From the NCBI RefSeq assembly GCF_928392795.1, contig NZ_CAKMTJ010000002.1, forward strand, positions 219,509 through 283,508: DNA of 64,000 bases, written 5' to 3'. Source of the stretch: Rothia nasimurium (GTDB taxonomy: Bacteria > Actinomycetota > Actinomycetes > Actinomycetales > Micrococcaceae). The position numbers were made by a program, and so were the translations under genes. Within the stretch, counting starts at the first letter, position 1. Each line of letters begins with the position of its first letter. Below, one piece after another: positions 32,684 to 41,144 of the stretch. The notes beneath the pieces were generated by a model. It was not told the origin of the DNA. It saw nothing but the letters and a program-made list of their open reading frames with translations, and searched no databases.

Positions 32684-33039
32684 GATAATTCCTTATGTCT
32701 AGTTCCGCACCGGCACGCTACGGGGGAGCGGCAGGTGAAGAGACGGTGGATGCGGTCAGCTTGGCCCTTGTCTTCAGCTGGTGTGTGATGACTGGGTGTG
32801 TGCCCGCGAGTGTTTACAGTATCAATACTACTCTCACAGGGGCTCGAACTGCTACAAGTGGCTGGACAGGTGTGCCGTGTGAAGCTCCTTGCAGCTAAGT
32901 GCACTTGCAATCGGTATCTGCTGACGCTGGAGTAATGGTGTGACAGTGGTGGTGAGACCGAAGGTTGAATCGTGAACCTTTTTAGCGGTACCGTGAAAGA
33001 AAGCTTTATCTGCCCGCCAATGAATCAAGGAGTAGGCCC
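32684..33039. other. Intergenic region between the roadblock gene and nsrR
   Basis: 356 bp without a convincing gene. A 67-codon plus-strand reading at 32695 lacks a ribosome binding site and recognisable composition. The right part contains the nsrR ribosome binding site (AAGGAG) and an A+T-richer leader. No strong hairpin was found. Confidence 0.5.
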
Positions 33040-33522
33040 GTGCGTCTTACCGCATTTTCTGACGTGTCGCTGCGCGTCCTGATGCTGCTATCGGGTCTGG
33101 ACGGCGAGCAAATTTCTACCCAGAAAATCGCCGAGGGCGTGGGTACCCCCTATAACCATGTGGCCAAGTCGGTTGCTTTCCTAGCCAATATGGGCCTGGT
33201 GGAATCAACCCGCGGCCGTACTGGCGGTGTGCGGCTCTCAGAAGCCGGTGCCCGCGCGACCGTAGGGCAGGTGCTCCGTGCCTCTGAGGGGGATATTCCC
33301 ATGGTCGAGTGTGAGGGCGGGTCTAATGAATGCCCCATGCGCCATGCTTGCTCCCTGAAAAAAATTCTGGCTAATGCCCGTGAAGAGTTCTTCAAAATGC
33401 TTGACCCGGTTGTTATTTCTGAGCTGCCCAACGAGCAGCAGATGGGACCGGTCTTTGTGGAGCTGGGTCTAGGTCCTCTGGCTCAGACCAAAAAGCTGCC
33501 CCAGGCGTCCTTCGTTTCATAA
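33040..33522 (+). CDS. nsrR: NsrR-like Rrf2-family nitric-oxide-sensing repressor
   Basis: 160-aa winged-helix iron-sulfur regulator. The N-terminus MRLTAFSDVSLRVLMLLSGL and TQKIAEGVGTPYNHVAKSVAFLANMGLV form the Rrf2 helix-turn-helix. Three clustered cysteines (ECEGGSNECPMRHAC) can bind a cluster, and the CxxxxxxxCxxxxxC-type spacing is that of NsrR. The next gene is the NO-detoxifying flavohaemoprotein, the standard NsrR target. The GTG at 33040 follows AAGGAG. A terminator separates it from hmp, so hmp has its own promoter. Confidence 0.88.
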   Translation: MRLTAFSDVSLRVLMLLSGLDGEQISTQKIAEGVGTPYNHVAKSVAFLANMGLVESTRGRTGGVRLSEAGARATVGQVLRASEGDIPMVECEGGSNECPMRHACSLKKILANAREEFFKMLDPVVISELPNEQQMGPVFVELGLGPLAQTKKLPQASFVS

Positions 33523-33527
33523 GCCAC

Positions 33528-33572
33528 GAGAGGGCCGCTTCCGTAGGTGATACGCGGAAGCGGCTCTTTTTT
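33528..33572 (+). terminator. Terminator of nsrR
   Basis: AGGGCCGCTTCCGT pairs with ACGCGGAAGCGGCTCT (one bulge, one G-T type mismatch), then TTTTTT. Confidence 0.85.
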
Positions 33573-33586
33573 CTCCCAAAACTAGT

Positions 33587-33602
33587 ATTTAGTATGCTAA
33601 AT
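33587..33602. promoter_or_regulatory. Candidate NsrR operator upstream of hmp
   Basis: ATTTAG and CTAAAT are inverted around TATG, in an A+T-rich stretch 40-56 nt before the hmp start. Size and composition fit Rrf2/NsrR sites, but the actinobacterial consensus could not be compared. Confidence 0.45.
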
Positions 33603-33642
33603 TGATGGTAGTTTAACAACACTCTGTCACCAAGGAGGAGCC

Positions 33643-34830
33643 GTGCTCTCAGCAAAGTCCCGCCCCGTCATCGAGGCAACCCTGCCCGTCATCGCCGAGC
33701 GAATCAACGACATCACCCCCGACTTCTACCAGCGCATGTTCGCCGCCCGCCCCGACCTGCTCGACGGCATGTTCTCCCGCTCATCCCAGCTCGAAGGCAC
33801 CCAGCCTAAGGCCCTAGCCGGCTCCATCGCGGTCTTTGCCTCCTACATCCTGGCCAACCCCGACAAGTACCCCGACGAGGTGCTTTCCCGCGTTGCCCAC
33901 AAGCACGCCTCCCTGGGTCTGCGCGAAGAAGAATACCCCACCGTCTACAAGTACCTCTTCGAGGCTATTGCCGCTAACCTGGGCGATATTCTGACCCCCG
34001 AAATCGCAGAAGCCTGGACCGAGGTCTACTGGCTCATGGCCGACGCCCTCATTAAGCTCGAAAAGGGCCTCTATGCCTCCCAGGCCAACGACGTTATGTT
34101 CGCCCCCTTCCGCCTGGTAGAGCGCAAGGAAACCGGCGAGAACGTGCTCGACCTTACCTTCGAGCCCGCCAACGCCGTCGCCATGACCGACGCCATTGCC
34201 GGCCAGTACGTTTCCATCGTCACCAAGGCCAAGGACGGCCTGCGCCAGGCCCGCCAGTTCACCCTGCTGCCTGCCGAGAAGAACCAGCGCCGCGTTGCCA
34301 TCAAGCTCGACACCGCCGGTGAAATGACCCCCATCCTGCACGAGCTCGAGGTCGGCGCTATCGTCGAGGTCTCCAACCCCTACGGTGATGTCACCCTGGG
34401 CGGTTTTGGAGACGACGAGTCCCAGCCCCTCTACCTCTTCTCCGCCGGTATCGGCGTTACCCCCATGATCGCTTTCCTCTCGGAGCTGGCCGCATCCGGC
34501 TCCAAGCGCGAGGTCGTTGTTGTACATGCCGACCGCTCCTTCGCCACCTGGCCCCTGCGCGATGAGATGACCGCCTACGTTGAGAAGCTCGAGAACGGCC
34601 GCCTGGTCTCCTTCATCGAGGCGGACGGCGAGGGCGACTTCGAGGGCCGCGTCAACGTGGCTGAGCTCAACGTGCCCGCTAACGCTTCTGCCTACCTGTG
34701 CGGCCCCCTGGGCTTCATGCAGGGCGTCCGCTCCCAGCTGGTTGAAGCTGGCGTGCCCGGCACTCAGATTCAGTACGAGATCTTTGGCCCTGACCAGTGG
34801 ATGCTGCACGACCAGGCTCGCGCCGCCTAA
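33643..34830 (+). CDS. hmp: Flavohaemoprotein (nitric oxide dioxygenase)
   Basis: 395-aa cytosolic enzyme converting NO and O2 to nitrate with NAD(P)H. Residues 1-140 are the globin domain; the proximal His lies in RVAHKHASLGLREEEY, and the distal Tyr/Gln pocket is near FYQRMFAARPDL. The FAD domain has RQFTLLPA in place of the usual RxYS. The NAD domain shows FSAGIGVTPMIAFLSEL and YLCGPLGFMQGV. The C-terminal IFGPDQW matches the family. The GTG start follows AAGGAGGAG. Probably repressed by the upstream NsrR and induced by NO. Confidence 0.96.
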   Translation: MLSAKSRPVIEATLPVIAERINDITPDFYQRMFAARPDLLDGMFSRSSQLEGTQPKALAGSIAVFASYILANPDKYPDEVLSRVAHKHASLGLREEEYPTVYKYLFEAIAANLGDILTPEIAEAWTEVYWLMADALIKLEKGLYASQANDVMFAPFRLVERKETGENVLDLTFEPANAVAMTDAIAGQYVSIVTKAKDGLRQARQFTLLPAEKNQRRVAIKLDTAGEMTPILHELEVGAIVEVSNPYGDVTLGGFGDDESQPLYLFSAGIGVTPMIAFLSELAASGSKREVVVVHADRSFATWPLRDEMTAYVEKLENGRLVSFIEADGEGDFEGRVNVAELNVPANASAYLCGPLGFMQGVRSQLVEAGVPGTQIQYEIFGPDQWMLHDQARAA

Positions 34831-34850
34831 GCTGGCCCAAGGGTAGATAA

Positions 34851-34907
34851 AAGGACGCCCGCCCCGCTTTCCTCGCCGTATGGCAGGAAAGCGGGGCGGG
34901 CGTCCTT
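34851..34907. repeat. 57-nt hairpin repeat, left copy (terminator of hmp)
   Basis: A 23-bp perfect stem starting AAGGACGCCCGCCCCG, with an 11-nt loop (CGCCGTATGGC). The same 57-nt unit, with three substitutions, occurs at 39463-39519 on the far side of the restriction-modification island. Confidence 0.9.
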
Positions 34908-34942
34908 TCCTAAAAATCTATTTGATTTGTAGCGCTCTTCAC

Positions 34943-37900
34943 CTAAAAAATAGTATCCTCAGAAATAATTTTCTTCTGAGAAGGTGCTTTTCTCTCATCG
35001 GCAGTGGGTTCTACAAAGCTAGTCACGGGGATAATCTTGCTACTGACAACTCTATCGAGGAGTGAATGACCAGCTTCTTCTGCGGCGGTAAAGAACTCCA
35101 CTTGCCATAGGAGCTCCAAAAGTTCGCGATCGAAAGACCACTGCGTCGCTTGAATCCTGTCTAGCGGGGAGGATGACTTCCCCGAGGGATTTTTCATACG
35201 GTAGCCTAACCACGAGCTGACAACAGGCATGCCAGAGACGCTATATTTCATTACGCTCTCAGGTACGGCAGCAAATACTCCGTCTCCTACAACAAGTTCT
35301 TTGGTTTCAGCATCATACTGCCAGTTTTCGGGGTACTTTGAAGGCGTTACTGCATGCTTGAGCTTTGCCTGACCGGTAAAACGACGCCGCATCTGCTGGC
35401 CAAATTGGTTGAGTTCTCCTGCGCAACGTTCGCCCCACGTTTGCTCAAAGATAAGGAGTTCACCAAACTGAGCTACCTCACGGAAGAGTTCATAACTTGC
35501 TGTGAAAGGAACTCTGAGTGCGGACTCGGTAAGTTCTTCTAAATACTTCTCTACAAAAGCACCTGTACCCATGATTCCGAAGGCATAATGGGCGATTTCT
35601 TCAGCAGTAACATCTTGTTTATATTTTTCCTTTAGTACCTTAAGGAGAGAAGCTGAGATATTGGGATTGTCCTGGGTGCTGGACCGGTAGAGAGGATAGA
35701 TATTTTTTGCTCCAAAAGATCCTCGGAAATAATCTAGGTCAGGGACATACGGCGATACGGTCAGTGCAGGGCCCTGACTCAAAGGGGTCGTCGAGAGGGT
35801 AGAGAAATATACCTGGCTTCCACTGTAGTTGTTCCAACTTGGCCCTGGCCTATCTATTACCCTGTGGTCTGCTATTAGATATTGTCTGTCAAAAGATCTA
35901 TATCCATATCTCTGGATTTGCATATCAGGTAAAGCATCATCAAGATAAATAGGAGTAGTTGAAACTGATCCTGGTATTAAATCAGACTTTGAAGTAGTTT
36001 TATACTTTCTCCCGGATGGAGATTCATCAAATAGTTCTTGGCCTTGGGTGTCTGATCTTTGTAACAGAGATAATCTATTCTGTAGAGCGGATTTAGCTGG
36101 TGCAATGACCCAGCGCCGCCCTGCCTTATTTCCAGAATGAGACCAGGGGAATACCCAGTCTAGGGGGACAAATTTTTCAAGGGACTCCGTACTATCTGCA
36201 ACAAATCGGGCATTCCAATCAGCTGCAACCACGCTAGACCATTTGGTGTCATGTTCTGGCACGTTGATTTCTGCTAGTTGCTTGAGTTTCTGCTGACGAG
36301 TGCCATTAATTTTTAGATAATGGATTTTCGCTTTTTGCGCGAGTCTATCTGAGTGCCTTTTTACTGAGCCGGTTGAAGTTTTCTCATGCTGAATACCGAA
36401 GAAAATAGCTACCGGGGTTTGAATACTGAAAACATTCTCTTCTCGGCGCGCACCACGTCCCTCACCTCCAAGATCCACTACCCAGATTTCATCGAACACT
36501 TTACGCATATATTCACGCATCCCAGCAAAACCTGGACCACGTAGGTAAGAGGAAGAAGTAATAAAAGAGACTACGCCAGCATTATCTCTATGCTGCTCAC
36601 AGGCTTTCCAGATAGCCCACCGGAAAAAATACACATAACTGTTATAGAGATTCTTTGCTTGCCCTCCGGCACCAATTTTTTTAAGAGGACTAATAAAATC
36701 TTCTAATAATGGCTGGCGCCCTCGGACCTCTTGGAGAACAATGTTAGGAAAATTGTCGGACCCGGTACCGAGAGTTTTTTCTCGAGAACCACGGTCATAG
36801 GGAGGGTTGCCGAGAATAACTCGAATCTTGGTTCGGTCGCTCTTAACTATTCCGGCTTTTCGGGTTTCCTCATTAATCTGGTTTAGAACTTCCCAAATTT
36901 CTATCTGCTCGTTATCTGCCGAGATGGTACCTGGATCTGTGAGCGTATTGGTTAGGTATATATTGGCGCCTTCATCGAGGTTAGCTCCGTACTGCTCAAG
37001 AGCCTGCGTTAGGCGCAAATGAGCAACTGAATAAGAACCCATTAGTAACTCAAACCCGTAGAGCCTGCTCCCCAAGCTTCGTGCATCAATCTGACGTGTT
37101 TCTGAATGAGCTAGCACATGATTTGCAACCGCAAGTGGGTAGGCACCTGTGCCAACAGCAGGGTCAAGGATGCTGACGTCTTCTGACCCTAGACCTTCAT
37201 GACGCCCAAAGCGTGTTTTCAGAATATCGTCTAAAAGGCGTACCTGCAGATTTACAACTTCGATAGGGGTGTAATATACGCCTGCATCTTTGCGCATTTT
37301 AGGGTCGTAAGCTGCAAGAAAGTCTTCGTAGAAGTAAAGCCAGGGATCTATCGAACGGGAAAACTGGTTTTTATCGATTACACCGATGGTGGTTTCAAGC
37401 AGGGTGATAGGCCCCTCAACATCTTTTCGGTAGGACTCCTGACTCATCAGCTGGAGAACTGATGCAATGAGCTTATGGCCATTCTTTCTGAGCGAGTCGC
37501 TAATAGCATTAACACTGAAATCTTCACTATTCAGCTCTGACTCAATACGCGCCAACAAAAGTGCGTAGGTAAATGTTTGAGCGAAGCTATCAGAGAACTC
37601 TTTGTGAGTAGCTCCTGGCATGAGATTAGTGCTCCAGTTTTTGTAGAGAACAGGTAATCCACGGCCTTCCGTCGCAACTGCGAGAGTATCGAGAACAGAA
37701 TCTCTGAGAAAAGCGGTAAGGGGAGCTAGCTGTTGTGCAAGGTCTTTCGGCTTTGAGGGCACGATGGGAGTCCAGCGAAGGAACTGCTTTAGTAGACTTT
37801 CGAGAGCATTAGCTTGTTCTTGCGCGTCATTGCCGGTTTTCGAAGGGTCTAGATCTACATGGGCCAAGGGCGTATTGGAGCCTTGCCTCATTAGTGACCA

Positions 37901-38296
37901 TTCGAAACCGTTACAGTAGAGCAGGTTAGGATGATTGGCCAGCTTTTTCCACTGTGTTTTGTCGTGGGCGCTCCAGCCAATCTTTTTCTGTGGGTTAGCA
38001 CTTTTTGAAGGAGATTTGAGCTCTACATGCCCTATTAGCGGCCCATTGTTTTTCTTAACGGCTATATCTAGCCTGACCCCCTCTACAATATCGCCAGAAA
38101 CCTGTCGATGCTCTGTCGAAGTGTGGACCGTCTGCCCCAAAAGCTCGCCAGCATTTTCTAGAAAGTTCGCAACAGGGAGTTTCAGCTGATCTTCGGGACT
38201 CACACGGTTGTCTAACTCAATTTCATGCTTTAGACGACTGATCTTTTCAATGTAGGTTTCAACAGCGGTGTTGAAACTATGCGGGCGTGTAGGCAT
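34943..38296 (-). CDS. Single-protein (type IIG / type ISP-like) restriction-modification enzyme
   Basis: 1117-aa fusion of nuclease, adenine methyltransferase and specificity parts. The N-terminal region has a PD-(D/E)xK-type site: RLDIAV (Asp near 77), then GHVELKSPSK (Glu near 92, Lys near 94). The N6-adenine methyltransferase core shows ILDPAVGTGAYPLAVAN (motif I, near 378-384) and VILGNPPYDRG (motif IV, near 497-500). The C-terminal third (YGYRSFDRQYLIADHRVIDRPGPSWNN) resembles the specificity domain of type ISP enzymes such as LlaGI/LlaBIII, but no helicase motifs are present. It would act alone against phage DNA. The gene is visibly A+T-richer than its neighbours. Confidence 0.88.
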   Translation of the reverse strand: MPTRPHSFNTAVETYIEKISRLKHEIELDNRVSPEDQLKLPVANFLENAGELLGQTVHTSTEHRQVSGDIVEGVRLDIAVKKNNGPLIGHVELKSPSKSANPQKKIGWSAHDKTQWKKLANHPNLLYCNGFEWSLMRQGSNTPLAHVDLDPSKTGNDAQEQANALESLLKQFLRWTPIVPSKPKDLAQQLAPLTAFLRDSVLDTLAVATEGRGLPVLYKNWSTNLMPGATHKEFSDSFAQTFTYALLLARIESELNSEDFSVNAISDSLRKNGHKLIASVLQLMSQESYRKDVEGPITLLETTIGVIDKNQFSRSIDPWLYFYEDFLAAYDPKMRKDAGVYYTPIEVVNLQVRLLDDILKTRFGRHEGLGSEDVSILDPAVGTGAYPLAVANHVLAHSETRQIDARSLGSRLYGFELLMGSYSVAHLRLTQALEQYGANLDEGANIYLTNTLTDPGTISADNEQIEIWEVLNQINEETRKAGIVKSDRTKIRVILGNPPYDRGSREKTLGTGSDNFPNIVLQEVRGRQPLLEDFISPLKKIGAGGQAKNLYNSYVYFFRWAIWKACEQHRDNAGVVSFITSSSYLRGPGFAGMREYMRKVFDEIWVVDLGGEGRGARREENVFSIQTPVAIFFGIQHEKTSTGSVKRHSDRLAQKAKIHYLKINGTRQQKLKQLAEINVPEHDTKWSSVVAADWNARFVADSTESLEKFVPLDWVFPWSHSGNKAGRRWVIAPAKSALQNRLSLLQRSDTQGQELFDESPSGRKYKTTSKSDLIPGSVSTTPIYLDDALPDMQIQRYGYRSFDRQYLIADHRVIDRPGPSWNNYSGSQVYFSTLSTTPLSQGPALTVSPYVPDLDYFRGSFGAKNIYPLYRSSTQDNPNISASLLKVLKEKYKQDVTAEEIAHYAFGIMGTGAFVEKYLEELTESALRVPFTASYELFREVAQFGELLIFEQTWGERCAGELNQFGQQMRRRFTGQAKLKHAVTPSKYPENWQYDAETKELVVGDGVFAAVPESVMKYSVSGMPVVSSWLGYRMKNPSGKSSSPLDRIQATQWSFDRELLELLWQVEFFTAAEEAGHSLLDRVVSSKIIPVTSFVEPTADERKAPSQKKIISEDTIF

Positions 38297-38418
38297 ACCA
38301 AATCCTTTAACCTATTGGTGATACATCACATAACTATGATTATCACTCTCAAGGGTAGCGCATATATTCAAGAGTAAGGAATGAGTTGCAGTAGTTCTTG
38401 TCTAGGGGGCTTATCAAT

Positions 38419-39228
38419 TTAAGGATGGTTCTTCCAGCACTCGATAACTTGGGATTCGTTAGCTAACCAGCTACCCAAATCGGGGTGGATTGAAGCAACA
38501 AGTCTCACCGTTGCGCGATGAATCTCGCGTACGTTGGTATTGAGTAGGCTCTCGTGGTGGGCAACTCGGTTGCGGGCAATATGTATCTGGGTTAGCCGAT
38601 ATGAGACGACGTAGGGGTTTGGCTCGTAGGGGAAAGCCTTGCAGAGGGCCTGTTCCCATAAATCCAGCTGGGAGCGCTTGGTGCGAACCTGATGACTTTT
38701 CAACGGAGCGCTGGTGTTAAGGCGCCCATCTGGTAAAAGACGCTTCCAAGTGCCTAACGTTATATGCGCAAGAACATCATCATGAGTGATAGGTGCACCG
38801 TGGCGTGGGTGAGAAAGGACCCGAGCATTAAGATCTTTTTGAGCTCTTGTATAAGCGCTGTCATATTCGGAGACGATTCTGTTCCCTCGTTTTGATAGGA
38901 GCAGGTTGGCCAGCTTCTGTGAGGGGTGTTTTAGCCATTCTTCTGAACCACCTGCTGCCCGGCGTCGAGGGTCACTATGATGTAAGGGCTGACCTGCTTG
39001 ATTATGAGTAGATCCGTTTATTGCAGGCTGGAGACGGTTCCATCGTCTGAGCTGTTGATCGATAGACTCTCTTAGGAATATTTCAGCATGCCCTATAGCT
39101 TTACTCATCTCTAGGGATAACTCACAGTTCCATAAGTAAAGTGCCCGCTGGGATTCTAGAGATGAAGAAAAAGATCTGTAGGGAGCAAACCGCTCTGAAG
39201 CTATGTAGTCCTCGAAGTTAAAAGTCAT
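38419..39228 (-). CDS. Abi-family protein with HEPN RNase motif
   Basis: 269-aa protein of the Abi (phage abortive-infection) type. The C-terminal IHIARNRVAHHES carries R-x4-H (Arg near 219, His near 224), the active-site motif of HEPN RNases. AHITLGTWKRLLPDG matches the central Abi segment, and the N-terminal helical part reads LWNCELSLEMSKAIGHAEIFLRESID (shown as two pieces LWNCELSLEM and AIGHAEIFLRESID). It lies 122 nt upstream of the restriction-modification gene on the same strand and shares its low G+C. It probably cleaves RNA and stops growth upon infection; the trigger is unknown. Confidence 0.8.
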   Translation of the reverse strand: MTFNFEDYIASERFAPYRSFSSSLESQRALYLWNCELSLEMSKAIGHAEIFLRESIDQQLRRWNRLQPAINGSTHNQAGQPLHHSDPRRRAAGGSEEWLKHPSQKLANLLLSKRGNRIVSEYDSAYTRAQKDLNARVLSHPRHGAPITHDDVLAHITLGTWKRLLPDGRLNTSAPLKSHQVRTKRSQLDLWEQALCKAFPYEPNPYVVSYRLTQIHIARNRVAHHESLLNTNVREIHRATVRLVASIHPDLGSWLANESQVIECWKNHP

Positions 39229-39462
39229 TAGATTAGGATCTTCTCGACAATATCTGTACAGCTAGTGGTATATAGCAGTTTAGTCTAGTTTCTGATAGTC
39301 TGGGCTACAGAGACCGAGCCACCAGTGTTCTGCTGGTATCTAAGAGACTCCGGTATATTTATTGAGAAATGTCCCTTGCAGGTTGAGTCCTGTGAGGGCT
39401 TTCTTTATTTTATGACCCCTATAGCCCTTAACCCGGTCTAGCTGCGTCTGTTTGTGTTAGCA
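39229..39462. other. A+T-rich right margin of the defence island, no gene seen
   Basis: Between the Abi gene and the right hairpin copy. Short readings only, no ribosome binding sites. The promoter of the Abi gene should lie in its left part. The composition matches the island rather than the core chromosome. Confidence 0.5.
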
Positions 39463-39519
39463 AAGGACGCCCGCCCCACCTTCCTTGCCGTATGGCAGGA
39501 AAGCGGGGCGGGCGTCCTT
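39463..39519. repeat. 57-nt hairpin repeat, right copy
   Basis: Same length and orientation as 34851-34907. Three substitutions in the left arm and loop edge (CCCCACCTTCCTTGCC against CCCCGCTTTCCTCGCC), so the right arm is unchanged and the stem has two mismatches. Confidence 0.9.
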
Positions 39520-39529
39520 ATTTTTACCT

Positions 39530-39585
39530 TTTGTACCGCGCCCTGCTCACTTTAAGCCTGAAAAGTGGGCAGGAGCTGGTACAAA
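39530..39585 (-). terminator. Terminator of manB
   Basis: TTTGTACCGCGCCCTGCTCA at the left and its inverse ending at 39585 form an imperfect 24-nt stem with an 8-nt loop, ending in a T-run on the minus strand. It lies 16 nt after the manB stop codon. Confidence 0.75.
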
Positions 39586-39601
39586 GTGGAGGTGCTTGGG
39601 G

Positions 39602-41005
39602 TTAGCCCTCGCGCACAATCTTCAGGATCTGATCGCGCACGCGCTCCATGGTGGCCTGGTCAGGGGCCTCAAGGTTCAGACGCAGGAAGGGCTCGGTGTT
39701 AGAGGGGCGCAGATTGGCCCACCAGCCCTCGGTCTTGTGCTCGAAGGTGGTGCCGTCCATATCGGATACCTCAACGGTATCGCCGAAGTACTCGGCAACG
39801 CGGGCGATAGCACCGGCCTTGTCTTCCAGCTCAGAGTTGATTTCGCCGGAGGGGACGTAGGGGGAGTAGGCAGCGCCCAGCTCAGAAAGGGGCTGCTCGC
39901 CCTCACCCAGGGCAGCCAGTACGTGCATGGCAGCCAGCATGCCGGTATCGGCGTTGAAGAAGTCCTTGAAGTAGTAGTGAGCGGAGTGCTCGCCACCGAA
40001 AACGCCAGACTCTTCAGCCATAACAGCCTTGATGAAGGAGTGGCCCACGCGGGTCTTGATAGCGCGTCCGCCCAGCTTCTCAACCAGCTCAGGCACAGCC
40101 TTGGAGGTAATCAGGTTGTAGATGATCACGGGCTCGTCGTTGCCTTCGGCCTTGGCGCGGGCAATCTCGCGCTCAGCTACCAGGGCGGTAATAGCGGACG
40201 GAGTAACGGGCTCGCCCTTCTCATCGATGACGAAGCAGCGGTCGGCATCGCCGTCGAAAGCCAGGCCGATATCTGCACCGTGCTCAACAACAGCCTTCTG
40301 CAGGTCAACCAGGTTGGCAGGCTCCAGGGGGTTGGCGGGGTGGTTGGGGAAGGTGCCGTCCAGCTCGAAGTAGAGGGGCACGATTTCCAGGGGCAGGCCG
40401 GGCAGAATGGAGTCGCCCAGTACAGCGGGGGTGGTCATGCCGCCCATGCCGTTACCGGCGTCCACAACAACCTTGAGGGGGCGGATGCCCGAGAGGTCAA
40501 CCAGGTTACGCAGGTACTCTGAGTAGGCCTTGAGGACGTCTTTCTCAGTTACAGAACCCGGGGTATCAACGGCGGGAATTTCACCCTCGTTCAGGTACTT
40601 CTGGGCCAGGTCACGAATATCGAAGAGACCGGACTCTGATGAGAGGGGAACAGCACCTGCCTTAGACATCTTCATGCCGTTGTACTCGGCAGGGTTGTGG
40701 GAGGCGGTGAAGGTGACACCGGCAGCGTTCTCAACGCCGCAGGCGAAGTAGAGCTCGTCGGTAGAGATCAGGCCGATGTTGATGACGTTAGCGCCGCGGG
40801 CGGTAGCGCCCTCAGCGAAAGCAGCCATGAACTCGGGGCCGGAGGGGCGCATGTCAGCGCCCACCAGAACGTCCTGGCCAGCCAGACCGAGAACGTCTAC
40901 GAAAGCTGCGCCGGTTGCGCGAACGGTCTCGGCGGTGATGGTTTCGCCCACGATGCCGCGAACATCGTAAGCCTTAAAAGATGCGGTTAAATCAATAGTA
41001 TTCAC
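39602..41005 (-). CDS. manB: Phosphomannomutase/phosphoglucomutase
   Basis: 467-aa alpha-D-phosphohexomutase interconverting mannose-6-phosphate and mannose-1-phosphate, feeding GDP-mannose. VTFTASHNPAEYNGMK is the phosphoserine active-site loop, GLAFDGDADRCFVID the metal-binding loop, and GGEHSAHYYFKDF the sugar-binding loop; RPSNTEPFLRLNLEA binds phosphate. The GTG at 41005 has TAGACT 8 nt upstream and no ribosome binding site, so it may be leaderless. Divergent from manA, the preceding pathway step. Confidence 0.95.
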   Translation of the reverse strand: MNTIDLTASFKAYDVRGIVGETITAETVRATGAAFVDVLGLAGQDVLVGADMRPSGPEFMAAFAEGATARGANVINIGLISTDELYFACGVENAAGVTFTASHNPAEYNGMKMSKAGAVPLSSESGLFDIRDLAQKYLNEGEIPAVDTPGSVTEKDVLKAYSEYLRNLVDLSGIRPLKVVVDAGNGMGGMTTPAVLGDSILPGLPLEIVPLYFELDGTFPNHPANPLEPANLVDLQKAVVEHGADIGLAFDGDADRCFVIDEKGEPVTPSAITALVAEREIARAKAEGNDEPVIIYNLITSKAVPELVEKLGGRAIKTRVGHSFIKAVMAEESGVFGGEHSAHYYFKDFFNADTGMLAAMHVLAALGEGEQPLSELGAAYSPYVPSGEINSELEDKAGAIARVAEYFGDTVEVSDMDGTTFEHKTEGWWANLRPSNTEPFLRLNLEAPDQATMERVRDQILKIVREG

Positions 41006-41144
41006 GAAAGGTAAGTCTAGTTGCCCCGTGACCTGTTTAGACAGTGTTCAGACAGATTTCCTGTGTGATTTATGGCGATAAACACCAGCTTTCTGGGCCA
41101 TAAACTGACCCAAGGTGGGGCTGGAGCATGGTTTGATGGTGCCT

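Noticed and set aside
32695..32898. 67-aa plus-strand reading upstream of nsrR
   Set aside because: No ribosome binding site, no structure in the protein, no terminator.
33814..34809. 331-aa reading antisense to hmp
   Set aside because: Same reason; hmp is certain and the antisense protein has no recognisable motif.
39485..40522. 345-aa reading antisense to manB
   Set aside because: Shadow of a certain gene; starts inside the repeat hairpin.
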